Shown: one piece after another, positions 8,929 through 17,883 of the stretch | How the letters are laid out: every line of letters begins with the position of its first letter | Position numbering within the stretch: position 1 is the stretch's first letter | Assembly: GCA_019137195.1 (NCBI GenBank) | Contig: JAGVSR010000127.1 | Coordinates: 1-64,000 of the forward strand | Reading direction: 5' to 3' | Source: Alphaproteobacteria bacterium | GTDB taxonomy: Bacteria; Pseudomonadota; Alphaproteobacteria; Rhizobiales; Hyphomicrobiaceae | Length of the DNA: 64,000 nucleotides | Notes under the pieces: model-generated | What the model saw: only the letters and a program-made list of their open reading frames with translations | What the model was told of the DNA's origin: nothing | Databases searched by the model: none | Position numbers and translations under genes: made by a program

Positions 8929-11352
8929 TCAGAACTCTACCCTGTCGAGCCGTAGCGCGTTGGTTATGACGCTGACCGACGAGAGCGACATGGCTGCAGC
9001 GGCGATCACCGGCGACAGCAGCATGCCAAAGACCGGATAGAGCACACCGGCCGCGACCGGCACGCCCGCCGCATTGTAGACGAAGGCGAAGAACAGGTTC
9101 TGCCGGATGTTTCTCATCGTCGCTTGCGAAAGACGCCGCGCGCGCACGATGCCCTCGAGGTCTCCCTTGAGAAGTGTCACACCGGCGCTCTGCATCGCGA
9201 CGTCGGTGCCCGAGCCCATGGCGATGCCGACATCGGCCGCGGCGAGTGCCGGCGCGTCGTTGACGCCGTCGCCGGCCATGGCCACAACACGTCCCTCTCG
9301 CTTGAGACGCTCCACGACCTCGCGCTTGCCGGCAGGCAGAACACCGGCCTCGACCTCGGCAATACCGAGTTTCCTCGCGACCGAGCGCGCGGTCACCTCG
9401 TTGTCTCCGGTCAGCATGATGACGCGCATCCCCACATCGCGGAGGGCGGCGAGCGCGGATGGCGTCGAGGGTTTCACTGGGTCGGCAATGGCAACGAGCC
9501 CCGCGAGCTTGCCGGCCACAGCAACAAAGACGACGGTCGCGCCCTCGCGTCGGTGGCGATCGCCTGCCTCGTCGAGACTGGCGGTGTCGATCCCGGCGGC
9601 GGCCATCATCTCGCGGTTGCCGATGACGACCCGGCGTCCGTCGACGACACCGCTGACACCCTTGCCGGCTGGAGCCTCGAACGATGCCACGGGGGCAGGA
9701 GAGAGCGCACGCGCCTCGGCAGCGCGAACGACAGCAGCAGCCAGCGGATGCTCGCTCAGACGCTCGACCCCGGCCGCGAGACGCAGTAGGTCGCCTTCCG
9801 TGAGGCCGCCCATAGTCTCGACGGCGACGACCTCGGGCTTGCCCTCGGTCAGTGTGCCGGTCTTGTCGACGACCAGGGTATCGACCTTCTCCAAGCGCTC
9901 GAGCGCCTCAGCGTTCCTGATCAGCACGCCCGAGCGAGCACCACGGCCCACGCCGACCATGATCGACATCGGCGTCGCAAGGCCGAGCGCGCACGGGCAG
10001 GCGATGATGAGCACGGATACGCCAGCGACCACGGCATAGGTGAAGCGTGGCTCCGGGCCCCAGATCATCCAGGCGGCGAACGCTAGCATCGCGGCGGCGA
10101 CCACGGCCGGCACGAACCAGCCCGACACTTGGTCGGCGAGACGCTGCACGGGCGCGCGACTCCTCTGCGCGTCCGCAACCATCTGCACGATGCGCGCCAG
10201 CATGGTGTCGCGACCGACCTTCGCCGCCTCCATGATGAACGCGCCTTCTGCGTTCATGGTGCCGCCGATAACCTCCTGACCCGCGCTCTTGCCAACCGGC
10301 ATCGATTCACCCGTGACCATGCTTTCGTCGAGGGTGCTTGCCCCTTCGAGGATCCTGCCGTCGACTGGCACGCGTTCGCCCGGGCGCACACGGAGCCGGT
10401 CGCCGACCGCAACCAGCCCGAGGTCCACGTCCTCGTCGCTCCCATCCGTCTTGATGCGCCGCGCGGTCTTGGGCGCGAGATCGAGAAGCGCACGGATGGC
10501 CCCGCTCGTGCGGTCGCGAGCCTTGAGTTCGAGCACCTGTCCGAGGAGCACGAGCGCCGTAATGACGGCGGCGGCCTCGAAGTAGGTCGGAACTCCTCCG
10601 TCGCTCGCGCGCAAGGAAGGCGGAAAGAGCCCAGGCGCCAGCGTCGCCACCGTCGAATAGATCCAGGCGACGCCAGTCCCCATCGCGACGAGCGTGAACA
10701 TGTTCAGATTGCCGGTCCGCACCGAGGCCCAGCCGCGCTCGAGAAAGGGCCAGCCTGCCCACAGAAATACCGGCGTCGCGAGCAGAAGTCCGATCCAATT
10801 GACGGCTTGCTGCGAGAGTCCGTGGTGGAGACCGAGGAGGTGCCCGCCCATCTCGAGCACGAGGAGAGGAAGCGCGAGCGCGAGGCCGATCCGGAACCGG
10901 CGCGACATGTCGACGAGTTCCGGGTTCGGTCCTGTCTCGGCGGTCACCGTCTCGGGCTCGAGAGCCATGCCGCAGATGGGGCAGATGCCGGGGCCGACTT
11001 GCCGGATCTCGGGATCCATCGGGCAGGTATAGATGGTGCCCGGGGGAGCGTCCTCCGGAGTGGCCCGCTTCGCGCCGAGAAAGCGTGCCGGATCGGCAGC
11101 GAAGCGCTCTCGGCAGCGGGCGCAGCAGAAATAGTAGGTCTTGCCGTCGTGCTCGGCGCGGTGCTTCGCAGTCGTCGGATCGACCGTCATACCGCACACA
11201 GGATCGATCTCGCCGGCACCGGCAGCCGGGTGCGCGCCGTCACCGGAGCAGCAGCTCGGAACATTGGCGGGCTGGGGTACCGCCTCGAACGCCGTCCGCG
11301 GGCCGGCGGGGCCGCTTTTCGGACGCGTGATGCGGGTGATTTCCTCGGCCAT
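8929..11352 (-). CDS. heavy-metal (Cu/Ag-type) P1B ATPase with N-terminal YHS and HMBD zinc-ribbon domains
   Basis: 807 residues. The N-terminus has a YHS domain ([10 protein letters not shown], then YFCCARC, about 50-92) and a heavy-metal-binding domain ([11 protein letters not shown] ... [10 protein letters not shown], about 108-133) instead of the usual HMA domain. The membrane core carries the CPC ion motif (Cys452-Pro-Cys454). The phosphorylated aspartate is Asp496 in DKTGT, and the hinge is [10 protein letters not shown]. These mark a P1B-1 exporter of Cu(I) or Ag(I) across the inner membrane. The start is the ATG at 11352 with GGAGGG nine bases upstream; an in-frame TTG at 11385 lacks such a site. 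No CueR/CopY-like regulator or chaperone is adjacent. Confidence 0.93.
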   Translation of the reverse strand: MAEEITRITRPKSGPAGPRTAFEAVPQPANVPSCCSGDGAHPAAGAGEIDPVCGMTVDPTTAKHRAEHDGKTYYFCCARCRERFAADPARFLGAKRATPEDAPPGTIYTCPMDPEIRQVGPGICPICGMALEPETVTAETGPNPELVDMSRRFRIGLALALPLLVLEMGGHLLGLHHGLSQQAVNWIGLLLATPVFLWAGWPFLERGWASVRTGNLNMFTLVAMGTGVAWIYSTVATLAPGLFPPSLRASDGGVPTYFEAAAVITALVLLGQVLELKARDRTSGAIRALLDLAPKTARRIKTDGSDEDVDLGLVAVGDRLRVRPGERVPVDGRILEGASTLDESMVTGESMPVGKSAGQEVIGGTMNAEGAFIMEAAKVGRDTMLARIVQMVADAQRSRAPVQRLADQVSGWFVPAVVAAAMLAFAAWMIWGPEPRFTYAVVAGVSVLIIACPCALGLATPMSIMVGVGRGARSGVLIRNAEALERLEKVDTLVVDKTGTLTEGKPEVVAVETMGGLTEGDLLRLAAGVERLSEHPLAAAVVRAAEARALSPAPVASFEAPAGKGVSGVVDGRRVVIGNREMMAAAGIDTASLDEAGDRHRREGATVVFVAVAGKLAGLVAIADPVKPSTPSALAALRDVGMRVIMLTGDNEVTARSVARKLGIAEVEAGVLPAGKREVVERLKREGRVVAMAGDGVNDAPALAAADVGIAMGSGTDVAMQSAGVTLLKGDLEGIVRARRLSQATMRNIRQNLFFAFVYNAAGVPVAAGVLYPVFGMLLSPVIAAAAMSLSSVSVITNALRLDRVEF

Positions 11353-11450
11353 TCGGCCCTCCACGGCCAGCGACGCTTTGGACAATCATATGTCGATCGC
11401 CTGCGCGACGAACAAGACACGTGGCACAAGGGGCCGCGCCCGCTTCGACG

Positions 11451-11480
11451 AAAAAAGCCCCCGCACCCGTGTGCGGGGGC
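11451..11480 (-). terminator. Rho-independent terminator of mscL
   Basis: A perfect 10-bp stem GCCCCCGCAC (11457-11466) with GTGCGGGGGC (11471-11480) has a 4-base loop and is flanked by AAAAAA at 11451-11456, which reads as TTTTTT after the stem on the minus strand. It follows the mscL stop and separates mscL from the metal ATPase gene. Confidence 0.9.
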
Positions 11481-11506
11481 TCTCTCGGATGCGGACTGGC
11501 CGTGTG

Positions 11507-11899
11507 CTACTTCTTGGCCACGAGCGCGTCGCGGATCTCTTTCAAGTAGACCTCGGTCGGCGTTGGCGGGGGCGGGGCGGCAGCCGGGGCCGGCTTCTTG
11601 AGCGAGTTCATAGCCTTCACGAGCATGAAGATGGCGAAGGCGGTGATCAGGAACTTGATCACGGCATTGAGAAACAGTCCGTACTTGATGCCGACGCCGT
11701 CGCCCGTGGGCGTCGGCAGCGTGACGGCCAGACTCGAGAAGTCGACACCTGCCATCAGATAGCCGATGGGCGGCATGATGATGTTGTCGACGAGGGTCGA
11801 GACGATGGGCGCAAAGGCCGCGCCCATGATGACGCCGACCGCGAGGTCGACGACATTGCCCTTCATCGCGAACTCTTTGAACTCCTGTAGCATCGACAT
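11507..11899 (-). CDS. mscL: large-conductance mechanosensitive channel
   Basis: 130 residues with the full MscL plan: amphipathic N-terminus [15 protein letters not shown], first transmembrane helix [18 protein letters not shown], periplasmic loop, second helix [19 protein letters not shown], and a cytoplasmic C-terminal helix ending [10 protein letters not shown] after an Ala/Pro linker. It forms a homopentameric inner-membrane pore that opens under membrane tension to release solutes on hypo-osmotic shock. GGAAGGA precedes the chosen ATG. It is a single-gene unit closed by the strong terminator at 11451-11480. Confidence 0.96.
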   Translation of the reverse strand: MSMLQEFKEFAMKGNVVDLAVGVIMGAAFAPIVSTLVDNIIMPPIGYLMAGVDFSSLAVTLPTPTGDGVGIKYGLFLNAVIKFLITAFAIFMLVKAMNSLKKPAPAAAPPPPTPTEVYLKEIRDALVAKK

Positions 11900-12232
11900 G
11901 CTGATCGTCCTTCCCCGTTGTGCGCCCCGATTCGTAACGCCGGAGCAGCGCCCACCTGAAGCCCACTGACCCGGCACGCCGCTCGGGCGATTCGCGTCTG
12001 AAGTCTAGGTCAAGCGGTTCCGGCAGGCAATCCAGCCATTAACGCCGTCCGCAGCTATAATCTTCGTAAGATCAGGGGGTAAGCTCAACGGATCGAGCAA
12101 GTGCTCCGAGTCCGGATGCCGACGCGGAACGGTTCCGGCATGCGGCCCCAATGGCACCACATCTCGACCGCAGACAGGGTGCGGGCTAGGCTCGCGCGAG
12201 GAGACCGGAGCGCAGCCTCGGGAGAGATGCCT
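11900..12232. other. intergenic region between divergent mscL and symporter genes
   Basis: This 333-base stretch holds no supported gene and must contain the promoters of both flanking transcripts. A TATAAT hexamer is present at 12056-12061 on the plus strand, about 170 bases before the symporter gene, but no good TTGACA lies 16-18 bases before it. I see no operator or terminator here. Confidence 0.4.
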
Positions 12233-12493
12233 ATGATCGAGCGGAAAGAACGCAAGCCATACTGGCGGCACACGAAATGGCAGATGATCGCCAGCCTCGT
12301 GCCATTCCTCGCCGTATGCATCATCCTGCCGCTCTACGCCGACATTTTGAACCGCAGCCGATTTCTCGGCTTCCCCCTCGGCTACTTCCTGGCTTTGCAC
12401 GGGCTTGCCGTGATCGCCGCCGTGACGGTCGCGAGCTTCGTCAACCGCCAGGACGCCATCGATCACTGGCACGGCGCGCACGAGGACACCTAA
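12233..12493 (+). CDS. DUF4212 small subunit of a sodium/solute symporter
   Basis: 86 residues with two predicted membrane helices (MIASLVPFLAVCIILPLYAD and [19 protein letters not shown]) and the pattern YW+ ... NRQDAIDHWHG of the DUF4212 family. These small proteins are encoded directly before a large sodium/solute symporter subunit, as here (58 bases upstream). GGAGAG lies six bases before the ATG at 12233; another ATG two codons upstream is too close to that site. They are thought to be an accessory inner-membrane subunit. Confidence 0.88.
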   Translation: MIERKERKPYWRHTKWQMIASLVPFLAVCIILPLYADILNRSRFLGFPLGYFLALHGLAVIAAVTVASFVNRQDAIDHWHGAHEDT

Positions 12494-12551
12494 GACGGCG
12501 CTTGCCGCTTGCCGCCCCCGGGGCACCGAGAGAACCGAGACCACGCCTTCC

Positions 12552-14387
12552 ATGTCCTATCCGCATCGCACGCACATCGTGAATCCGAAGCTCGGAGTGT
12601 ACTTCGGCATCTTCACGAGCGCCTTCGTCGCGGTCGCCGTGCTGTCCCTCATCCTCGAGAGCCTGGGCATGGCCCCGATCGCGCCGCGGCTGTTGATGCT
12701 CGCAGGACCGTTCGCCCTGTTCGCAACCATCGGGATCATGAGCTACACGCACGACCAGCTCGACTGGTTCGCGTGCGGACGCCGCGTACCGGAGTTCTAC
12801 TCGGGCCTCGGCCTCGCCTTCCCGGCCCTCGGAGCGACCGGGATCGTGGGGCTCACGGGAGCCTTCTTCATCGTCGGCTTCGATGCGCTCTGCATCACCA
12901 TCGGCGCGCTGGCGGGCTTTGTCGTCATGGCGGTGCTGCTCGCACCTTTCTACCGCAAGTTCGGCGCCTACACCGTACCCTCCTATCTCGGGCGCCGCTT
13001 CGACAGCCGCGTCGTACGACTCGTCGCGGCAGCCGTGCTGTCTGTTCCGATGCTGCTCATGCTGACGGCAGAGCTCTCCACCGGAGCGCTGGCAGTCGCC
13101 CGCCTGATCGAGTTGCCACATGGGGTCGCGGTCGCCGTCCTCGCCGTCATGCTGGCGCTGACGATCGGTGCTGGCGGCATGCGTGGCTCCATATGGTCGT
13201 CGACAGCCGAATCCATCGCCGGGCTCATCGCCCTCCTCACCATCGCCACCATCATCGCGCTGGTGCTGACCAATCTTCCGTTCCCGCAGATCAGCTACGG
13301 ACCCGTGATGCGCACGGTCGGCCGCGGCGAAGCGAGCCTCGGATTGCCCATCGTCCTGCCGCCGGCGCTCGCCTTCGACCTTCCGGGCACCGACCTGCAA
13401 CCGGTCGCGAAGCGCTTCGCGGACGCTCTCGGCAGCGTCGGATCGGTGGCGTTCGTGGCCGCCATGCTGACCACGATGGCAGGCACCGCGAGCGCGCCCT
13501 GGCTGTTGCCCCGGATCGCCGCCACGCCCGGCGTCTACGAGGCCCGGAAATCGCTCGGTTGGGCAACGGTGCTGTTCGGTTTCACCGTCATGACCATTGC
13601 GGCGCTGGCGCTGTTCATGCGCGACTACCTGATCGACATCTTTTCCGCACCCGGTGGCGTACGCATTCCCGAGTGGGTCAACGACCTCGTCGCGCGCGGT
13701 GCCATGGCACTCGACCAGGGCCCGGGCAAGGTCACCATCACGAACTTCCAGTTCGCCCGCGATCAGGTGCTGATGAGCCTGCCGGTCGCAGCCGGCATGC
13801 CGGCGGCCGCCACACAGCTCGTCGCGGCCGGTATTGCCGCATTCGCCCTGGCAGCCGCGGGGGCGACTGCACTCGCGCTCGGCAACATCCTCGCCGAAGA
13901 CGTGGTCAACGGTCTGTCCTGGGAGCCGCCCGCACACGATACCCGCCTCCTCATCGCGCGTGGCGGGCTTGCCGTCGCCATCATGGCCGGCGCCGCGGTT
14001 GCCATGGGCACGGCAACCGACCCCTTCCAGCTCGTGCTGTGGGCCCTCGCGCTATCGGGTTCGACGGCGTTCCCGGTCCTCCTGCTTTCGATCTGGTGGA
14101 AGAGAACGAACGCGTTCGGCGCCCTGGCCGGCCTCACCGCCGGTTTCGGCGTCGCCGTGCTGGCCATCCTCGCCGGCCAGGGCGAATGGATCGGGCTCGA
14201 CAGCGCGCTCGCCGGCGTCCTCGGCATCCCGGCCGGGGTCTTGGCCGCGGTCGGCGTGACCTATCTTACGCCCGCCCCGTCCAAGCACGTCTACGAGATC
14301 GTGCGCGACATCCGCGTTCCCGGCGGCGAGATTCTGTACGATCGCGAGATGCGGGCGCTGAAGCGCAAGAAGGCAAAACAGCAATAG
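12552..14387 (+). CDS. sodium:solute symporter, VC_2705-type large subunit
   Basis: 611 residues with about 13 predicted transmembrane helices. SSS-family features include DQLDWFACGRRVP near residue 75, GLAFPALGATGIVGLTGAFF, and FYRKFGAYTVPSYLGRRF. The partner DUF4212 gene places it in the VC_2705/ActP-related branch. Members of that branch are suggested to take up short organic acids such as acetate or pyruvate with sodium; the substrate is not shown by the sequence. The C-terminal tail is charged and cytosolic (RALKRKKAKQQ). No acetyl-CoA synthetase or two-component genes are adjacent to support acetate specifically. Confidence 0.88.
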   Translation: MSYPHRTHIVNPKLGVYFGIFTSAFVAVAVLSLILESLGMAPIAPRLLMLAGPFALFATIGIMSYTHDQLDWFACGRRVPEFYSGLGLAFPALGATGIVGLTGAFFIVGFDALCITIGALAGFVVMAVLLAPFYRKFGAYTVPSYLGRRFDSRVVRLVAAAVLSVPMLLMLTAELSTGALAVARLIELPHGVAVAVLAVMLALTIGAGGMRGSIWSSTAESIAGLIALLTIATIIALVLTNLPFPQISYGPVMRTVGRGEASLGLPIVLPPALAFDLPGTDLQPVAKRFADALGSVGSVAFVAAMLTTMAGTASAPWLLPRIAATPGVYEARKSLGWATVLFGFTVMTIAALALFMRDYLIDIFSAPGGVRIPEWVNDLVARGAMALDQGPGKVTITNFQFARDQVLMSLPVAAGMPAAATQLVAAGIAAFALAAAGATALALGNILAEDVVNGLSWEPPAHDTRLLIARGGLAVAIMAGAAVAMGTATDPFQLVLWALALSGSTAFPVLLLSIWWKRTNAFGALAGLTAGFGVAVLAILAGQGEWIGLDSALAGVLGIPAGVLAAVGVTYLTPAPSKHVYEIVRDIRVPGGEILYDREMRALKRKKAKQQ

Positions 14388-14467
14388 GCGCGACGATCGC
14401 CCGCTCCAACGCCCCACACCCCCGGCGCAGGCCGGAGGTGGGAGACCCGGAAGGCTGCCTCAACGGC

Positions 14468-15937
14468 TCACGCGCCGCCCTTCAATGCTGCGAGCAGCTC
14501 CTGCGTCGGGAAGCTGTCGGCCGGCATCTTGTACTTGATCTGCATCTGCTTGACCGCTGCGCGCGTGGCAGATCCGATGCGCCCGTCGATCTCGCCGACG
14601 TCGAAACCGCGCTTGACGAGCTGGCGCTGCAGCTCCTTCGCATCCTCGGGACCGAGCACGGTGATAGCCCCGTTACCCTTGTTCATCGGTCCGGCACCGT
14701 CGATGCGGGTCGCGAGCCAGGCAGCGGTCGTCGCGTAGTTGAGCGACTGGTTCCACTTCAGATAGATGCCGAAGTTCTCGTAGGCGAGAAAGGCCGGTCC
14801 GAAGCGTCCCATCGGCAACAGCAGCGAGGCTGGGACAGCATCTTTCGCGAGCGGGCTGCCGTCGGCGCGGGTGACACCCCACTTGGCCCAATTGGAGCGC
14901 GGATGCTTGATGGCGAGATCGGCCTCTTGCCAGGGCATGTCGGCCGGCACGCGCACCTCCTCGAGCCATGGCTCGTTGGGCTTCCACCCGAGATGTGACA
15001 TGTAGTTGGCGGTTGTGCCGATGATGTCGGTCGGATTGCGGAAGAGATCGGCCTTCCCGTCGCCGTCGTAATCGATCGCATGCTTGAGGTAGCGCGAGGG
15101 CAGGAACTGGGTCTGTCCGATCTCGCCGGCCCACGAGCCCACCATCTCGGAGGGAGACATGTCGCCCCGCTCGACGATGCGCATGGCGGCCTTGACCTCC
15201 TCCCGGAACAGCGGACCCCTGCGGCAGTCGTAGGCGAGCGTTACGATCGAGCGCAGGATGGGCAGGTTGCCCATGCCGGCACCGAAATCGCTCTCGAGCG
15301 CCCAGAAGCCTGTGATGACGGAGGCCGGCACGCCGAATTGCTTCGACGCGCGCTCGAACGTCGCCTTGTGCTTCGCAACCTGCGCCTTGCCGCTCTGAAT
15401 GCGGTTGTTGTTGGCGAGCTTCTGCGAGAACTCGAGAAAGCTGATCGAGAAGATGCCCTGCTTTCGGTCGCGCGAGATGACGCCGGGGTCGACGGTCATG
15501 CCGTCGAGCACGGTCGCGATGGCGGACTGAGCGATGCCCTCGGCCGCCGCCTCCTGCCGCAGCCGGGAGAGCCACGGCTCGAACGGCTCGGTGTTCCGGC
15601 AGGTGGGTGGCGCCGGTTTGAAGGTCGCCTCGTCGAAGCCTGAGGCCGGCGCCGCCGGTGTCTTGGCCTTGGCTGCACCTGCGGCAGCCGCCGCGGGCGC
15701 CGCGGCCGTCGCGGCCGGCTTTGCAGCGGGAGCCGACTTTGGTGGCGTCGGCGCGGCCGCCGGAGCCGGCGATTCGGCTGCAGCCGTCGGCGCCGGCGCG
15801 GCTGGCTTCTTTTTCGGCTTCGACTTCTCGTAGGCGGTCGGCGGACCGAACGGAAAGTCCTGCGCCGCGGCCATCCCCGCCATTCCGAGGCCTGCGACGA
15901 CGCCGAGCCCTAGCCCACGAGCGAACCGAGACCGCAT
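14468..15937 (-). CDS. lytic murein transglycosylase, MltB type, with peptidoglycan-binding domain
   Basis: 489 residues. A signal peptide (MRSRFARGLGLGVVAGLGMAG, cleavage near MAAAQ) is followed by a long Ala/Pro/Lys linker to about residue 110. The SLT_2/MltB catalytic domain contains ALESDFGAGMG with the acid Glu, GSWAGEIGQTQFLPSRYL, and DYDGDGKADLF. A C-terminal peptidoglycan-binding domain ends with IDGRIGSATRAAVKQMQ. It cleaves murein in the periplasm, forming 1,6-anhydro ends. AGGAAGG precedes the chosen ATG. There is no lipobox, so it is probably soluble or tethered by the linker. It is divergent from the next secreted-protein gene. Confidence 0.92.
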   Translation of the reverse strand: MRSRFARGLGLGVVAGLGMAGMAAAQDFPFGPPTAYEKSKPKKKPAAPAPTAAAESPAPAAAPTPPKSAPAAKPAATAAAPAAAAAGAAKAKTPAAPASGFDEATFKPAPPTCRNTEPFEPWLSRLRQEAAAEGIAQSAIATVLDGMTVDPGVISRDRKQGIFSISFLEFSQKLANNNRIQSGKAQVAKHKATFERASKQFGVPASVITGFWALESDFGAGMGNLPILRSIVTLAYDCRRGPLFREEVKAAMRIVERGDMSPSEMVGSWAGEIGQTQFLPSRYLKHAIDYDGDGKADLFRNPTDIIGTTANYMSHLGWKPNEPWLEEVRVPADMPWQEADLAIKHPRSNWAKWGVTRADGSPLAKDAVPASLLLPMGRFGPAFLAYENFGIYLKWNQSLNYATTAAWLATRIDGAGPMNKGNGAITVLGPEDAKELQRQLVKRGFDVGEIDGRIGSATRAAVKQMQIKYKMPADSFPTQELLAALKGGA

Positions 15938-16169
15938 GTTCCGAACCTTCCTGTAGGGCCCGCCTTCGGGCGGCGCCAAGCAAAGAAAATCGGGCGCACT
16001 CATGCCCAGGCTTGTGGCGGCGTCAAGACGGATCGCGAACCAATCGCCCCCCACGAACCGAAATCTCGCCGCATGTTCCTGCCGGAACAGCGGCTTCCAA
16101 CGGATGCGGGCAATCATCTGCTCAAAGGGCGGCGAGCCACGACCGCCCGCAACAGGATGGAGACCGACC

Positions 16170-16868
16170 ATGAACCGCTTCGCCACCTACACGATTTCCG
16201 CCGCACTCGCCGTCGCCGCCATTGCCAGCTCGCACGACGAGGCCAAGGCCGGCGGCCGCGGCCTCGCGATCGGCCTCGGCGTTCTCGCCATCGGCGCCAT
16301 CGCGGTAGCAGCCAGCCAGAACCGGGCGCACGGCGCCCCCCGCAAGCGCGCTGCCGAGCGGTCGTACGGCAAGAAGGCCCAGCAGCAGGCAGCCTACGAG
16401 GCCCAGGCGCGAGCCCAGGCCCGCGCCCGGGCCGAGGCCAGGGCTCAGGCCGAGGCCGAGGCCGCCCGCGCCGCCCGCCGCAAGAAGGAGATCGAGGCCG
16501 AGCGCGCGATCGCCGCCCGTAAGGCCAAGCAGGACACCGTCGTCGCCGCCGAGACCGTCGAGAAGAACGGCGAGGCTCAGGCAACGACCGAGGACAGCAC
16601 CTCGACCTACGAGCCGGCCCCCTCCGCCGCAGCCGCCCTCGCCAAGGTCGATGCCGAGGGTGATGCGTCGGCGGCCGACCGTACCGAGGCCACCTCCGAG
16701 AGCAGCGAGGAGACATCCACTGCGACGGACTCGGACGATGGCGTCGAGACGGCCTCCATGACCTCGGCCAGCACGCTTCCGGCCGCGACCGAGCCCGAGC
16801 CGAGCAAGGAGGTCGGCTGCAAGAAGTACATCCCCGCCATCGGGGTCACGGTCTCGGTCGGCTGCTAA
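16170..16868 (+). CDS. secreted Ala/Arg/Glu-rich coiled-coil protein with a CKKYIPAIGVTVSVGC tail
   Basis: 232 residues. A signal peptide (MNRFATYTISAALAVAAIAS, cleavage near AKA-GG) is followed by a basic glycine-rich part, then about 70 residues dominated by Ala, Arg, Gln and Glu that should form a long helix or coiled coil. A Ser/Thr/Glu/Asp-rich linker leads to a C-terminal tail with two cysteines, CKKYIPAIGVTVSVGC. The next gene has the same tail, so the two are paralogues or share a module. GGATGGAG precedes the ATG. The family is not one I recognise; a periplasmic or surface role is inferred only from the signal peptide. Confidence 0.75.
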   Translation: MNRFATYTISAALAVAAIASSHDEAKAGGRGLAIGLGVLAIGAIAVAASQNRAHGAPRKRAAERSYGKKAQQQAAYEAQARAQARARAEARAQAEAEAARAARRKKEIEAERAIAARKAKQDTVVAAETVEKNGEAQATTEDSTSTYEPAPSAAAALAKVDAEGDASAADRTEATSESSEETSTATDSDDGVETASMTSASTLPAATEPEPSKEVGCKKYIPAIGVTVSVGC

Positions 16869-16891
16869 TAGGTTGAAACACAACGCATATC

Positions 16892-16917
16892 GAGCGCCGA
16901 GCGCAAGCTCGGCGCTC
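16892..16917 (+). terminator. terminator-like hairpin after the first secreted-tail gene
   Basis: A perfect 11-bp stem GAGCGCCGAGC (16892-16902) with GCTCGGCGCTC (16907-16917) has a stable GCAA tetraloop and is followed by the moderately T-rich TCGTCTGTCT. It begins 23 bases after the stop codon. Confidence 0.75.
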
Positions 16918-17098
16918 TCGTCTGTCTGGTCGTGTAGGGGCCAGCTGCCACCGACAGAATTTTTTCGGCAACGACACGGCTTGTTCCTGCCGTGACAGCG
17001 GCGGGCGGCCCGCCCGGGCATATTGGGATCATCAAGACCGAACAGCGGCCACCAGGGCCGCACGCAACAGGCACCTGTTCAGGAACGGAGACAGACCC

Positions 17099-17746
17099 AT
17101 GACCCGCAACACCATCGCCACCATCGCCGCCACCCTTCTGGCCGCAACCACGTTCTCGGGCCTTGCCGAGGCCGGTAACGGCGTCCGTCTGAGCTTCGGC
17201 GGCCCGCTCGGCAGCTTCGTGGCCCATCCGGTCGGCGGCGGCTCCGCATACGGCACCGGCGCCAGCTACGGCGCCAAGAAGCACTGCGCACAGAAGGTCC
17301 AGACGGCACGCCAGGTGAGCGAGCCCAGACCCAAGCGCCAGGTCGCGTCCGCCTCGAGCCAGCGCCGCGTGGTCGCGGACGACGCAAAGTCCTCTGGCAG
17401 CAGCGGAGCGAGCAAGTCCAAGACCCAGGTTGCATCCATCGACCGCGACGAGGAGACGACGGCGACCGAGACCGTAGAGAACACGCTGACGGGCTCCAAG
17501 GCCCTCGCTGCACAGGATGCTCAGCCGGCCGAGACCAAGGCAGAGACGATCGAGACCGGCTCCTCGGCTGAGGCCGCCGACGCCAGCACCGAAGCCACCG
17601 CTGCGAACGGCGACAAGACCGGCGAGCAGAAGGACGGCGAGACGAAGAAGGAAGAGGCGACCAAGACCGCCGAGGCCCGCGATGTGGGCTGCAAGAAGTT
17701 CATCCCGGCCATCGGCGTCACGGTCTCCGTCGGGTGCAACAAGTAG
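17099..17746 (+). CDS. secreted protein with CKKFIPAIGVTVSVGC tail, paralogue of the preceding gene's tail
   Basis: 215 residues. A signal peptide (MTRNTIATIAATLLAATTF, cleavage near AEA-GN) is followed by a Gly/Ser-rich region GGPLGSFVAHPVGGGSAYG, a basic segment, and a long Thr/Glu/Ala/Lys-rich, presumably disordered, stretch. The C-terminus GCKKFIPAIGVTVSVGCNK is almost identical to that of the upstream gene although the central regions differ. The conserved pair of cysteines could form a disulfide in the periplasm. GGAACGGAG lies upstream of the ATG. Function unknown. Confidence 0.75.
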   Translation: MTRNTIATIAATLLAATTFSGLAEAGNGVRLSFGGPLGSFVAHPVGGGSAYGTGASYGAKKHCAQKVQTARQVSEPRPKRQVASASSQRRVVADDAKSSGSSGASKSKTQVASIDRDEETTATETVENTLTGSKALAAQDAQPAETKAETIETGSSAEAADASTEATAANGDKTGEQKDGETKKEEATKTAEARDVGCKKFIPAIGVTVSVGCNK

Positions 17747-17753
17747 CTGAGAA

Positions 17754-17811
17754 GACGACGCCGCCCGGCACCGCGTCCCATCAGGATGCGGGCCGGGCGG
17801 CCGAAGTCGTC
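17754..17811 (+). terminator. long stem-loop after the second secreted-tail gene
   Basis: GACGACGCCGCCCGGC (17754-17769), a bulged A and CCGC pair with GCGG, GCCGGGCGGC and, after a CGAA bulge, GTCGTC (17788-17811), enclosing a 13-base loop. It starts eight bases after the stop. It lacks a T-tract, so it may stabilise the mRNA end or act as an imperfect terminator. Confidence 0.6.
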
Positions 17812-17883
17812 AAGCAATTGGCCGATGTTCGGCTGGACTGTAGACAGGGAACGCCGCAGACTACTGCGCTCAGGATTAGGAAC

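Noticed and set aside
12509-14998. 829-codon plus-strand open frame overlapping the symporter gene
   Set aside because: It lies in another frame of the symporter gene, is dominated by Arg/His/Pro, and has no domain. It is a by-product of high GC.
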